From Opitutales bacterium (GTDB lineage Bacteria > Verrucomicrobiota > Verrucomicrobiia > Opitutales > Seribacteraceae): 64,000 bases of DNA. The stretch spans positions 1-64,000 of the forward strand of contig JAOFOL010000002.1 in assembly GCA_028042835.1 (NCBI GenBank). Reading direction: 5' to 3'. This document shows positions 46,126 through 55,705 of the stretch, piece by piece. Position 1 is the first letter of the stretch, and each line of letters starts with the position of its first letter. The translations under genes were made by a program, and so were the position numbers. The notes beneath the pieces were generated by a model. It had not been told where the DNA came from. It searched no databases and saw only the letters and a program-made list of their open reading frames with translations.

Positions 46126-47482
46126 TTAAATAAGTTGCATTGAGTCTTTCTTTCGCTTTTGCGACTTCGCTTTTGCGAGAAAATCTTTTCGGAATTTTGT
46201 GACAAAGCTTTGCGTTGGCCATGCGGCAGCTTCTCCAAATGCACAGATAGTCCTGCCTTCGATTTGATTGGCTACACTAAGCAAAAGATCTGCATCTTCT
46301 TCACGAGCATCCCCTGAACACATTCTTGAAGTAATTTTCTTCATCCAAAGGGAACCTTCACGACACGGAGTGCATTGACCGCAGGATTCGTGGGCATAGA
46401 ATGCATTTACATTTGCCATTGCTTCCACAATATCAACGGTGTCATCCATGATTACAATGCCTCCGGAACCAGACATCGTTCCTGCTGCCATTGGTCCATC
46501 AAAATCTAGCGGGATGTCTTCTATCCCCCAATCAAAGTCAGTACCATCTTTCAAAGTACCTTGAAATCTTTCGTCGGCTCGTAAAACTTTAGCTGAGGAT
46601 CCACCTGGAATAACCGCCTGTAAAGAACGACCAGGGAGCAATCCGCCACATACATCATGAATCATCTCTCCCAAAGTTAAGGCACCACATTCGAACTCAA
46701 AGTAGCCTGGATTCTTAACTTGTCCGGAGACGCACCAAATACGAGTTCCTGTATTATTTGGTTTTCCTATCTTAGAAAAATTCTCTCCACCCATTTCCAT
46801 GATGTGCTTAACATTGCATAGAGTCTCAACATTATTGACGATGGTCGGGCATTGATAAAGACCAAGCACCGCGGGGAAGTAAGGAGGCTTGATTCTTGGA
46901 TTTGGTCGTTTACCCTCGAGGGATTCAATAAGTCCGGTTTCTTCACCGCAGATATAAGCTCCTGCACCACGATGTACAACGAGATCGCAAGAGTAACCAC
47001 TGCCCAAAATGTTATCACCACAGAATCCTTTTTCTTTAGCTTCCAAAATTGCTCTTTCAAGAATTTTTGCCCCTTCAAAAAATTCTGCACGAATGTAAAT
47101 AAATGCTTGTTTTGCTTGGATTGCAAAAGCAGAGATCATCATACCTTCAATCAATTGGTGCGGATCTTTATGGATAATTTGACGATCTTTAAAAGTACCA
47201 GGTTCTGACTCGTCAGCGTTGCAAATTAAATAAATCGGTTTTCCTGACTTTCGGTCTAGAAACTTCCATTTCATTCCGGTGGGAAATCCAGCTCCCCCCC
47301 CGACCGCGTACTCCCGACTTCAAAACTTCTTCACCAATTTCTTCAGGTTTTTTGGTAAGAGATTTTTTGAGCATCTCGTATCCACCTGACTTTAAATAAC
47401 AGGAAATTTTATTCGAATAATCTGGTAAATCCGCATTTTTCAGAATGATCCTTCGCTCCTTGGGAGTTTTTTTACTGATCAT
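46126..47482 (-). pseudogene. nuoF: NADH-quinone oxidoreductase subunit F, frameshifted
   Basis: NuoF binds NADH, FMN and cluster N3. Here the gene is split: the N-terminal 70 residues run from 47482 in one frame, and the rest continues to 46126 in another. The two join in RGRGG|AGFPTGMKW, the glycine-rich nucleotide loop, at a run of eight G (C at 47294-47301 on the plus strand). Seven G would restore one frame of 451 residues. The remainder looks normal (GAGAYICGEETGLIESLEG and ESCGQCTPCREG). As every other nuo gene is intact, a base-calling error or a very recent mutation is more likely than an old pseudogene. Confidence 0.85.
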
Positions 47483-47488
47483 AATATC

Positions 47489-48031
47489 TTAGGCTTTGGA
47501 TGGTTTAACTGAATCAACAGCTTTTTCATAACTAATAAATTTTTTTGAGTCATCCAGTTTATTCTTAAGAATTAAATCGGCCATTTTATCAGCGTCTTTT
47601 TCATCGATATTTTCGAAAGTCTGATCGCCAACCATTACCACTGGTCCTTCACCACAATCAGCAAGACATTCCATGAACTCGATGGAATACTTTCCATCTT
47701 CTGAAACATGCCCTTCTTTAACTCCAAGCTTCTCTTCAAATTTTTTACAGGTTGCATAACTTCCACGAAGAGCACAGGGCAAGGTTCTACAGACTCGTAC
47801 ATGTTTTTCTCCCCATGCAGTTTCCCTGAGCATTGGGTAAAATGTTATGAGTTCGCGAATGTTAATCGGTTGTATTTCTAACTTTTCAGCTATCCACTCA
47901 CTTGCTTCTAGATCGACCGCACCTAGTTCTTCCTGAACTAAATGGATAACCATCAGTGCTGCACTTCTCTTTTCTGGATAACGAGGAATCAACTCGTCAA
48001 TTTTACTCAATGTTTCTTCTGATAAATTCAT
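47489..48031 (-). CDS. nuoE: NADH-quinone oxidoreductase subunit E
   Basis: A thioredoxin-fold [2Fe-2S] (N1a) subunit of about 180 residues from the ATG at 48031 (MNLSEETL). An upstream in-frame ATG at 48058 would overlap nuoD. The four ligands are seen as CRTLPC and ECLADC, with PEKRSAALMVIHLVQEELG and ITFYPMLRE before them. It is followed after 6 bases by nuoF. The 20-residue C-terminal tail is Lys/Ser rich and not conserved. Confidence 0.95.
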   Translation of the reverse strand: MNLSEETLSKIDELIPRYPEKRSAALMVIHLVQEELGAVDLEASEWIAEKLEIQPINIRELITFYPMLRETAWGEKHVRVCRTLPCALRGSYATCKKFEEKLGVKEGHVSEDGKYSIEFMECLADCGEGPVVMVGDQTFENIDEKDADKMADLILKNKLDDSKKFISYEKAVDSVKPSKA

Positions 48032-48041
48032 CACAGTATAA

Positions 48042-49283
48042 TTAGCGATCACATTCACCCATTACAAAATCCAGGCTGCCCAATATGACAGTTATATCAC
48101 TTAGCATGTGACCAGGAACCATTTTCTCGAGAATACTAAGATTGCAAAAACTTGGAGCTCGAATTTTCAGGCGATAAGGAACTCCTCCTCCTTTAGACAC
48201 AATATAAAAACCAAGTGCCCCTTTAGGATTTTCCGCTTCAAAGTAAACTTCGCCAGCAGGAATTTGAGGTCCCTCCGTTACAATCATGAAATTCTGAATC
48301 AATTCTTCCATGCTTGTAAGAATCTTTTCCTTGGGTGGGGCAAATATTTTTTTGGCGTCTTCGGAATACCAAAGTCCTGGAGGAAAATCATCAATGACTT
48401 GCTTGATAATCCGTAAGCTTTGCCTGACCTCTTCAATGCGTACAAGATATCGATCATAACAATCACCCCGTGTACCGATCGGAACATCGAATTCATATTT
48501 CTCATACCCAGAATATGGTTTATCCTTGCGAAGATCTAAATCTATACCGGATGCCCGTAAGTTTGGACCTGTAAATCCATAGGCAAGAGCATCTTCTTTA
48601 GATACCTCTCCAATACCTTCGGTGCGGTCGAGGAAAATTCGATTTCTGGTAAGCAATTTCTCTACCTCATCAATTGCCTTGGGTAAATTCTCACAAAAAT
48701 GAGTGACTCGATCCAACCATCCATCAGGAACATCGCGTGCAACCCCTCCAATTCGGGTATAAGAAGTTGTAAATCTTGCACCTGTTAGTTCCTCAAAAAG
48801 AGTGTAAAGTTTTTCTCTTTCAGTGAAAGTGTACATAAACGGTGTCCAAGCACCTGCATCCATACCAAAGACTCCCATTCCAAGAAGATGGCTTGAAATT
48901 CTGGCAAGTTCACAAACCAAAACCCGAATGGATAGGCATCTCTCAGGAAGTTCTATGCCAGTTAATTTTTCAACTGCTATGGCGTAGGCAACATTGTTGG
49001 CAAGCGGGGCAAGGTAATCTAGCCTGTCCGTGTAAGGAACAAACTGATTGTAAGTCATATTTTCGGCGATCTTCTCGTCACCCCGATGAAGATATCCAAG
49101 AACAGGTTCACATCGAGTGATAACATCTCCATCCAAATCCATCATTAAACGTAAAACACCATGGGTCGTGGGATGAGAAGGACCAACATTGAGAGCCATT
49201 TTTTCGCTGTCTGCATTCGCAGATGCTTCTGCACCACGAGCACCGATGTCACCGACATTAATTTCTACAGTTTTAGTACTCAT
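48042..49283 (-). CDS. nuoD: NADH-quinone oxidoreductase subunit D
   Basis: The 49-kDa-type subunit that forms the quinone site, about 413 residues from the ATG at 49283, which overlaps the nuoC stop as ATGA. An upstream in-frame start would run far into nuoC. Conserved parts are LNVGPSHPTTHGVLRLMMDL, GYLHRGDEKIAENMTYNQFV, YTDRLDYLAPL and the C-terminal SLDFVMGECDR. The catalytic His of SHPTTHG is present. Nothing is missing. Confidence 0.96.
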   Translation of the reverse strand: MSTKTVEINVGDIGARGAEASANADSEKMALNVGPSHPTTHGVLRLMMDLDGDVITRCEPVLGYLHRGDEKIAENMTYNQFVPYTDRLDYLAPLANNVAYAIAVEKLTGIELPERCLSIRVLVCELARISSHLLGMGVFGMDAGAWTPFMYTFTEREKLYTLFEELTGARFTTSYTRIGGVARDVPDGWLDRVTHFCENLPKAIDEVEKLLTRNRIFLDRTEGIGEVSKEDALAYGFTGPNLRASGIDLDLRKDKPYSGYEKYEFDVPIGTRGDCYDRYLVRIEEVRQSLRIIKQVIDDFPPGLWYSEDAKKIFAPPKEKILTSMEELIQNFMIVTEGPQIPAGEVYFEAENPKGALGFYIVSKGGGVPYRLKIRAPSFCNLSILEKMVPGHMLSDITVILGSLDFVMGECDR

Positions 49284-49897
49284 GAAGGTTTTTCGGACTC
49301 CTCGGTCCAACTCTCATCTTTAGCACGGGGCTCTGATTCACTCATCGTTCCATCCGAGGAAGCAACAAATGGCCCACCCATCATTGGGGCCGGATCAACG
49401 CTTGCATTTGTTACTTCAGCCACATCAGCAGCAGGCAAAGGAGTTTCAATGCCTGCGAGTGGAAAATCTTTTCGTAATGGATAATAGGGATATTCATCCC
49501 ACATCAAAATTCTTTTAAGGTTTGGATGATCAGAAAAATGTATTCCGAACATATCAAAAGCTTCTCTTTCATGCCAGTTGGCTGCTGGAAAAATACTGGA
49601 AACGCTTGGAAATTTAGGGGATTCGTTATCTTCACAAATAGAATGGATGCGAAGATAATCACGATGAATACGAGAATATAAGTGAGACACCACTGAAAAA
49701 CGGAACTCTGCAGTCTCACCGTGATCAATAGCCGTAAGATCCACGAGCAAATCAAAAGTTTCTTCATCACGAAGATGCAAAAAGAGCTTGTTAACATCAG
49801 ACTCTCCGCAGTCTAAGGTAAGGCAATCATCATGATGACGCTTCGTCACATGAGTAAAGTGTTTTAACAGAGATTCAGTAAAATCTAGGTCAATCAT
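49280..49897 (-). CDS. nuoC: NADH-quinone oxidoreductase subunit C
   Basis: The 30-kDa-type subunit, 205 residues. The core motif WHEREAFDMFGIHFSDHPNL and RILMWDEYPYYPLRKDFP is complete. The C-terminal 50 residues (after PLAGIETPL) are acidic and Ser/Pro-rich and look like a lineage-specific tail. nuoC and nuoD are separate here, unlike the E. coli fusion. It follows nuoB by 8 bases. Confidence 0.95.
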   Translation of the reverse strand: MIDLDFTESLLKHFTHVTKRHHDDCLTLDCGESDVNKLFLHLRDEETFDLLVDLTAIDHGETAEFRFSVVSHLYSRIHRDYLRIHSICEDNESPKFPSVSSIFPAANWHEREAFDMFGIHFSDHPNLKRILMWDEYPYYPLRKDFPLAGIETPLPAADVAEVTNASVDPAPMMGGPFVASSDGTMSESEPRAKDESWTEESEKPS

Positions 49898-49905
49898 GAA
49901 AAAAC

Positions 49906-50430
49906 TTAGCTGGCCACTGCGGCTTCTTTAACTCCACTCAAATTTTTAACGGATGACTCTCGACCAATTTTATCCTGAAGTTTCATCATCGCATCTAATA
50001 AAGCTTCGGGTCTTGGAGGACAACCACTGACATAAACATCTACAGGAACAATCGTGTCTACGCCTTGCATCACTGCATATGAACGATACATACCCCCCGT
50101 AGAAGCACATGCTCCCATAGCAACGACCCATTTAGGATCTCCCATTTGGTCGTAAATTCGACGAACAACTTCCGCCATTTTGTAAGTTACCGTGCCCGCC
50201 ACAATCATGCAATCAGACTGACGGGGGGAAAATCTCATGACTTCCATTCCAAAACGCGAAATATCATACCTGGAAGCAGCCGAAGCCATTAATTCAATAG
50301 CACAACAAGCTAGTCCCATAGGCATTGGCCAAACTGAATGTTTTCGAATCCAATTAATAACCGCGTCCGCTTTCGTCACGATTACATCCCCTTCAACCTT
50401 ACCATTATACGCTACTTCATTTGCAGTCAT
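49906..50430 (-). CDS. nuoB: NADH-quinone oxidoreductase subunit B
   Basis: The 174-residue subunit that carries cluster N2 next to the quinone site. The ligands are visible as [16 protein letters not shown] and [23 protein letters not shown] is also conserved. It is the first gene of the operon here: nuoA, which normally precedes it, is absent, and the 148 bases upstream up to tRNA-Ser contain no frame that could encode it. The promoter of the operon should lie in that gap, but I cannot pick it out. Confidence 0.96.
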   Translation of the reverse strand: MTANEVAYNGKVEGDVIVTKADAVINWIRKHSVWPMPMGLACCAIELMASAASRYDISRFGMEVMRFSPRQSDCMIVAGTVTYKMAEVVRRIYDQMGDPKWVVAMGACASTGGMYRSYAVMQGVDTIVPVDVYVSGCPPRPEALLDAMMKLQDKIGRESSVKNLSGVKEAAVAS

Positions 50431-50537
50431 ATCATTCTTTTTAACCTTTAAGCTCGATCAGGCAAACACCAAAAGCTGAAGACTATAAAAAAGTGAAAAA
50501 TCTACCTCTATGTCCCAAAGATTCGGACTTTTGAACG

Positions 50538-50566
50538 TTGACGAATAAGCTGAGACAAGACATTAA
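50538..50566 (+). promoter_or_regulatory. Possible promoter of tRNA-Ser
   Basis: TTGACG (50538-50543) is followed by a 17-base spacer and CATTAA (50561-50566). The -35 box matches the sigma-70 consensus in five of six positions, the -10 box only partly. It ends 12 bases ahead of the tRNA-Ser 5' end, which is the right distance for a transcript start just upstream. Confidence 0.4.
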
Positions 50567-50578
50567 GATTCTCTGCAA

Positions 50579-50666
<88 letters not shown>

Positions 50667-50673
50667 TTTCGAT

Positions 50674-53600
50674 CTAGGCTTCCCGAACGAAAACTTTCGC
50701 ACTTCCTTGGAACACAGCCTCTGCTAGATCCAAGTGAGCGGGTGCAACCGTTGGCTCTGCTGCTCCAGGCGCAGATGCTTGACCTGCGACTAGTACAGCA
50801 ATCTTGCCATACAGATTAATATTCTCACCGTCCGCCGGAGATAGAACTTCACCTTCGTTTAACCAACGACGCAATTGCATTTGATTCCAACTGTTATAGG
50901 GCTCTTTAGCTCCAAGAAGATTTTCGGCAAATCTCATAGCTGCGGTTTTCCACAAACTACCTGATAGTTCTGGAGAATCAGCCATAATTTGTTGCATCGA
51001 TTCAGTGCTCAACCAAAGGGCGGTTACTGTGGAATCAGCGACCACATTTGCGGTCCGGGGAACACCTCCAAGTACTGCCATCTCTCCAATCACAGCTCCG
51101 CGTCCCATAATATCGACTACCAAGTCACCAATTGAAACTTTTACGCTTCCTCGAGTGATCACAACCATTCCATCTCCATCATCACCTTGTTTCATCAAGG
51201 TATCACCATTATTAAAAGATTTAGTTTCCGATGCGGTTATAATTTTGGAAATCAATTCTTCTGGTAATCCCTTCAGCCAGTTAACTTCTCTCAAGACTTC
51301 TTCTGGTTCAGGTAGCCTTAACTCCATGGAACTCTCCATCACTGTCTTCATTCGTTCTTCTACTGCAGTGATCATTCGAGCAGCCTCATCCGCTTCTAGC
51401 ATACCTTCGGATTTTAATTTTTTAATCGTATTACGCTCGTGATTCAAAACTGAACGAATCGCATCTTTTGTTTCAATTCCCACGGTCGCTTCCGGATAAT
51501 TCTCGTGCATGTTTCGAATGAACTCCAAACCTTTTAATCGGTTTTGACGAATTTCATCTTTTAACATCCGGGAAGCCTTACCGAGTTTTTCGGAATCTCC
51601 ACTATCATCAAGTTCTTTTACCATAGAGTCGACCATCTTGGCCATTTCCTGCTGAGCCACTACAAATGCCTTTGATGCATCGTAACTTACGGTAATTTTA
51701 TCCGAGAAATATTTTTTAAGGAATGGAACATCGCGAATTGCTTCGGTTATTTTACTAACTCCGCAAATACGATCCAGATATTCTCTGTTATTTAGAGGGA
51801 CTTTGCCTTGAAGATCAAGGAATTCACTGAGATTATTATCCAGTTGTGCAACTGCTCGAGCACTCAGTAATCCAGCTCGGAATTGAGCCCAGTAACTACT
51901 GCGTTCTTTTTCGAGCAATCTCCGGCGGGTTTCAGCAAGAGTGTCCATTTGCTCTAACTCATCTGCCGTTAAAGGATAGGCTATAGGCTCAGGTAAATAA
52001 TCGCGTACTAACCCCCAATTCGCACCGCTAAGAAATCTATCATCCTTGAGTAAATCCATTTCCTGTTCGCAATCTTCAGCTACATTACCCGAGGCATTTG
52101 AAAACATTAATTTTTTAACTGCCGGTAAATCGGTAAGCCCAAGGGCATTCACCAAGGGCTTAACTGTGGTTGCGTTAACCAAAAGCGTAAGAAGTACAAT
52201 TCCTGAAATAAGGAATAGGAACTGATCACGAACCCGTGATGAAATTCCGATAAGGGAAGCTTGAGCAATCGCACCTTCACCCTCCCCTACGATAACCACA
52301 ACTTTATCTCCTTTGCTTAATTCATCCCTAATTTTCGCCGCATCCTGAGATGTTTTACTACCAAGATTTTGATTAGCTTTATCGGTATCCTGAGCGATAC
52401 CGACAACTTTACCACCGCTTATCTCCGCACTCGCTTGGGCTAAGGAAACTCCTTGGTAATAGTTGATATCTTTATTCCCTTTCAATTTATTTGCCTGCCC
52501 TTTATCTAAAACAAAAACAGAAGTGGTTTCCTGCTTATATCCATCTCCGCTTGCTTCTAATGAAAAATCATATCGTAAATGCTCGGAGTATACAACGAGA
52601 GCTAGTGCTAGACCAATTGCACCACGAAGAGCACCCCACCACACAACAATCGCATCCTTCGAAGGCAATCCGTATCCTGCCTTCTTCATCAACGGGTAGA
52701 AAACCCCCATGTTAATTGCCCGAACCAAGTGTATGGCCATGTAAACCAACCCGAGAATTACAAAATCCATACCGGTAGGGTTCGCATTTTGAGCAATGAC
52801 CACTCCGACAACGATAAAAATGATTACATTGGCAACAAAAGCGACTAATTCCCAAAATTCATGCATGAAATGTTCGACTTCTGGACTTATCCTTGTCCGT
52901 CCAATTCCCGCCATTACAATCCCAAGAGCAACCAATCCAAGAACACCGGAAACATGAAAGAAATGTTCACAAATAAAGAACACCGCATAGGAAGTTACTA
53001 ATACCACGGTAACTTCGATCATTGGGTCATTAAATACTTTTCTTACCCATAGTATGGCCACTAAACCTAGCAAAACTCCCAAAAGGCCACCTGCTGCTCC
53101 AATTTTACCAAAACCAATAGCTGCACTACCCAAGAAGGAAGCCGTTCCCAAAAATGGCTCTGCGGCGGTTACAACTCCAAAAAGCAGAACAAAAGCAACA
53201 ATAGCCGTACCGTCATTTAAAAGAGACTCTCCCTCGATGAGAGTTCCAAGTTTTTTACTCGCACCCAATTCTTTGAGCAAAGCCACGACCGCAACCGGAT
53301 CGGTGGCACTTACCACGGCCCCAAATAACATCGATGCCAGGAAGACAAAAGCCCCCGCCTCTACATTCCACTCTGACAGGACTCCCCCCTCTCCACCAAA
53401 TATTTGCACCATTCCATAAAAGGCCATTCCCGACATCACAGTAGCCGAGACGATACCGGGCCCTGCCAAATAAAATGCATTCAGGAATGATTTCTTAAAA
53501 GTATGAACATCCAGGGCAAATCCAGCCTCAAATATTAGAATGGGTAAGAAGACATACAAAATAAGATGGCCATCCAAATTTCCTCCCCAAGTGATCGCAC

Positions 53601-53877
53601 CACTTAAAGTGTCAATAAATTTAGCTACAATTCCTTCTGCATGTTCAGCATGCCCACTCTCATGAGACTGCCCACCATGCGGACCATACGCTCGGTTGAG
53701 TGCCCCCATCGCCAATCCGATTAACAAAAGTAAAACCGTGAAAGGAAGAGGGACTTTTTGGAGAAAGTGACGGGTGGCAGCTCCTATAACCAAGGCAACA
53801 ATAAGGAAAAATAATCCGTATAAATAATCGTGTCCACCGGAACCGGAGGCTAGAACAATTGGCATCATTGAATTCAT
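50674..53877 (-). CDS. SOS1/NhaP-like Na+/H+ antiporter with cyclic-nucleotide-binding-like domain
   Basis: A 1067-residue protein. Residues 10-430 and 547-580 form a CPA1 Na+/H+ exchanger with SATDPVAVV (Asp193) and EGESLLNDGTAIV (Asp222), the ion-binding residues. A soluble insertion of about 110 residues (433-546) lies between the last helices and is unlike anything in NhaP that I know. A long charged helical region follows (600-870), and a CNB-like domain (about 870-990) includes FNNGDTLMKQGDDGDGMVVI and VIGEMAVLGGVPRTANVVA. The overall order resembles plant SOS1. It lies 17 bases downstream of the FecR-like gene and probably serves pH or sodium homeostasis in a salty habitat. Confidence 0.9.
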   Translation of the reverse strand: MNSMMPIVLASGSGGHDYLYGLFFLIVALVIGAATRHFLQKVPLPFTVLLLLIGLAMGALNRAYGPHGGQSHESGHAEHAEGIVAKFIDTLSGAITWGGNLDGHLILYVFLPILIFEAGFALDVHTFKKSFLNAFYLAGPGIVSATVMSGMAFYGMVQIFGGEGGVLSEWNVEAGAFVFLASMLFGAVVSATDPVAVVALLKELGASKKLGTLIEGESLLNDGTAIVAFVLLFGVVTAAEPFLGTASFLGSAAIGFGKIGAAGGLLGVLLGLVAILWVRKVFNDPMIEVTVVLVTSYAVFFICEHFFHVSGVLGLVALGIVMAGIGRTRISPEVEHFMHEFWELVAFVANVIIFIVVGVVIAQNANPTGMDFVILGLVYMAIHLVRAINMGVFYPLMKKAGYGLPSKDAIVVWWGALRGAIGLALALVVYSEHLRYDFSLEASGDGYKQETTSVFVLDKGQANKLKGNKDINYYQGVSLAQASAEISGGKVVGIAQDTDKANQNLGSKTSQDAAKIRDELSKGDKVVVIVGEGEGAIAQASLIGISSRVRDQFLFLISGIVLLTLLVNATTVKPLVNALGLTDLPAVKKLMFSNASGNVAEDCEQEMDLLKDDRFLSGANWGLVRDYLPEPIAYPLTADELEQMDTLAETRRRLLEKERSSYWAQFRAGLLSARAVAQLDNNLSEFLDLQGKVPLNNREYLDRICGVSKITEAIRDVPFLKKYFSDKITVSYDASKAFVVAQQEMAKMVDSMVKELDDSGDSEKLGKASRMLKDEIRQNRLKGLEFIRNMHENYPEATVGIETKDAIRSVLNHERNTIKKLKSEGMLEADEAARMITAVEERMKTVMESSMELRLPEPEEVLREVNWLKGLPEELISKIITASETKSFNNGDTLMKQGDDGDGMVVITRGSVKVSIGDLVVDIMGRGAVIGEMAVLGGVPRTANVVADSTVTALWLSTESMQQIMADSPELSGSLWKTAAMRFAENLLGAKEPYNSWNQMQLRRWLNEGEVLSPADGENINLYGKIAVLVAGQASAPGAAEPTVAPAHLDLAEAVFQGSAKVFVREA

Positions 53878-53894
53878 ATAAAATTTTTAAATTT

Positions 53895-54890
53895 TTATTT
53901 TTGTACTTTGCTTTTACGAAGAAGACGAGAAGGAAAAGGACGGGGTCCTTGTTCACCTTGTTTATTAGCTGCTGGCGCTTGGTTATTTTGGCTACTTAAT
54001 AATTCTAGTTCCTTGGATGCCTCTGCTGAAAGGGGCACGGCCAAGGTTTCTCCAAATTTCCGTGGAGCTCGCCCTAATAGTTCAGAAAGAGGATCATCTT
54101 CAGGAATAACATACCCTTCGTCTTCACTCACAATTGACGACGCACGGTCATCTTCGGAATCCTCGGCATCTTTTGCAGGATTATCAAAATTCACAGATAT
54201 GCCATTTTCATCATTATCCGAAATAGTGGAGCTACCGATGGCGTTGCTTTGCTGTCTTGCAATACTAGCTAAAGAATTTTGAAAAGTTGATGAATTAGGG
54301 AACCCACTTAACAAATAAGAAGTTTCTATAAGTTTTGATAGATTGATGTTTGTACTCTTAGAAAATCCAGAATCCCCCGATTTCAGGGCAATCAAACCAC
54401 CGGGCATTAATTCAGCAGATGAAGAATCTTTTGAATCACACTTCATTTTAAACCGTCCAAGCACTCCTACAATTTTAAAACCTCCAGATTTTTCAACCTC
54501 AAGAAGGCAGGTACCTGCACCCGAAAGGGTTGTGGACAAATTCTGGCTTTTAATCTTAACTGTATTTTGAATTTTGCGTGACTGAATCATCATCGAACCT
54601 GAATCCAAAATAATTGATTCATCTGAAAGCCGAAATGCTGTATTCTCTCCAAATCGAAAAGTTGCACCCGCCATCATCGTTTCCAACCCGCTTTTTGAGA
54701 GTACAGCAATTTCTTCATCGTTTGGTAGAAAACTTGCCTTGGCTAATGCTACCTTTTCTTCTCCAGGCTTTGAAACTTCTGCACCATCACCTTGAGAGAC
54801 CAGTAGTAAATGTGAAGACTGCCCAAAAATTTGTCCCAAAGAAAAGATCAGACATATAAATACAATTATTTTCCTTTCCATAAAAATCAT
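53895..54890 (-). CDS. Exported FecR-domain-like protein
   Basis: A 331-residue protein with a signal peptide (about 4-24, ending IFGQ). Residues 40-170 have the repeated strand pattern of FecR domains (SGLETMMAGATFRFGENTAF, LDSGSMMIQSRK and TLSGAGTCLLEVE). The rest is Ser/Asp/Glu-rich and probably disordered, with a basic end (RPFPSRLLRKSKVQK). No TonB receptor or ECF sigma factor is near, so it is not a classic FecR anti-sigma factor. It lies directly upstream of the antiporter and probably shares its transcript. Confidence 0.65.
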   Translation of the reverse strand: MIFMERKIIVFICLIFSLGQIFGQSSHLLLVSQGDGAEVSKPGEEKVALAKASFLPNDEEIAVLSKSGLETMMAGATFRFGENTAFRLSDESIILDSGSMMIQSRKIQNTVKIKSQNLSTTLSGAGTCLLEVEKSGGFKIVGVLGRFKMKCDSKDSSSAELMPGGLIALKSGDSGFSKSTNINLSKLIETSYLLSGFPNSSTFQNSLASIARQQSNAIGSSTISDNDENGISVNFDNPAKDAEDSEDDRASSIVSEDEGYVIPEDDPLSELLGRAPRKFGETLAVPLSAEASKELELLSSQNNQAPAANKQGEQGPRPFPSRLLRKSKVQK

Positions 54891-55014
54891 TCAAATGGAA
54901 GTAATCCCTCAAGGTCAAACCTTCAAAATAATTTTTTCTATTCAAACCCACACCCCGTTCGATTTGAAAAACTCTACCTTGCCTCTTCATTTTAAATACT
55001 TCATCTATAACAAA

Positions 55015-55554
55015 ATGAAATATCCAACAATCATACTTCTTTTCGTATCCAGCGTAGTTTCAGCACAGGATAATGTATCAAACACCGACCTTTCTAAAAA
55101 ACTTGATTTAATTTTAGGTAAACTCGGTGGACTGGAAGAACGGGTGTCCAAACTTGAGTCCGACAATGTGGAGGTAAAAAAAGAGGTCAAAGAAGTTGCT
55201 AAGTCAGCAAAGGAAGCCAAATCTGCTAGCGAAAACTTATCAATCCCCAAAGATGAGAAAGAAAAAGAATCCTTTTTCAAAAAATTAAAAAATGAAATCA
55301 CTGCACAGGAAGCCAAAGATTCAGGACCATGGGCAAAAAGAGAATCTTGGGATCAAATTCGTCGAAACCTCACCAGGGTACAAGTGCGAAGAATTTTGGG
55401 TAATCCACACCGGGTTAAATTAAATATCAATCCACGGGTGGATCAAGTATACCACTACGATGGAGACCTCGATGCCGATGGGGAAAAAGAGATCGGTTTT
55501 ATTAACTTCTATCGAGATCGCGTGGTTAATTTCCAATCACCTTTTGATTTTTAA
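55015..55554 (+). CDS. Exported coiled-coil protein with BamE/SmpA-like end
   Basis: About 179 residues from the ATG at 55015, which starts a clear signal peptide (MKYPTIILLFVSSVVSAQ); the frame is open further upstream without a sensible start. A coiled coil (DLSKKLDLILGKLGGLEERV and onward to residue 75) leads to a C-terminal domain with RRNLTRVQVRRILGNPHRVK then VYHYDGDLDADGEKEIGFIN. The LTRxQVRxxLGxP pattern is that of SmpA/OmlA (BamE-like) domains, which assist outer membrane protein assembly. The real role here is unknown. It precedes the porin-like gene on the same strand. Confidence 0.7.
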   Translation: MKYPTIILLFVSSVVSAQDNVSNTDLSKKLDLILGKLGGLEERVSKLESDNVEVKKEVKEVAKSAKEAKSASENLSIPKDEKEKESFFKKLKNEITAQEAKDSGPWAKRESWDQIRRNLTRVQVRRILGNPHRVKLNINPRVDQVYHYDGDLDADGEKEIGFINFYRDRVVNFQSPFDF

Positions 55555-55602
55555 CACATCTGTCTAGATGTCGCGTTGGGGCCTTCGATAGATGATATAG
55601 GC

Positions 55603-55630
55603 TTGACTTTTTTTGAATTTCATTCATAAT
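55603..55630 (+). promoter_or_regulatory. Sigma-70-type promoter of the porin-like gene
   Basis: TTGACT (55603-55608), a 16-base spacer and CATAAT (55625-55630) match the consensus in five of six positions each. Transcription would start near 55637, giving an untranslated leader of about 70 bases that contains the CAAA repeat. This is the best promoter I can see in the window. Confidence 0.6.
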
Positions 55631-55676
55631 ATTTATTAATTTAATTTCTACCCCGTGGTGGAGATTTTAGGTTAAC

Positions 55677-55700
55677 CAAACAAACAAACAAACAAACAAA
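55677..55700 (+). repeat. (CAAA)6 tetranucleotide repeat in the porin leader
   Basis: Six perfect CAAA units run from 55677 to 55700 and end 5 bases before the ATG at 55706. The run lies where a ribosome binding site would be expected. Tandem tetranucleotides of this kind can change copy number by slippage. They can also serve as an unstructured A-rich leader that helps initiation. Confidence 0.9.
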
Positions 55701-55705
55701 CTACT

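Noticed and set aside
46121-46222. Long N-terminal extension of nuoG
   Set aside because: It overlaps the end of nuoF and is unlike any NuoG; the ATG at 46120 fits the family start.
47213-47482. Separate 89-residue gene ahead of nuoF
   Set aside because: Its first 70 residues are the missing NuoF N-terminus; the remainder is out-of-frame sequence after the G run.
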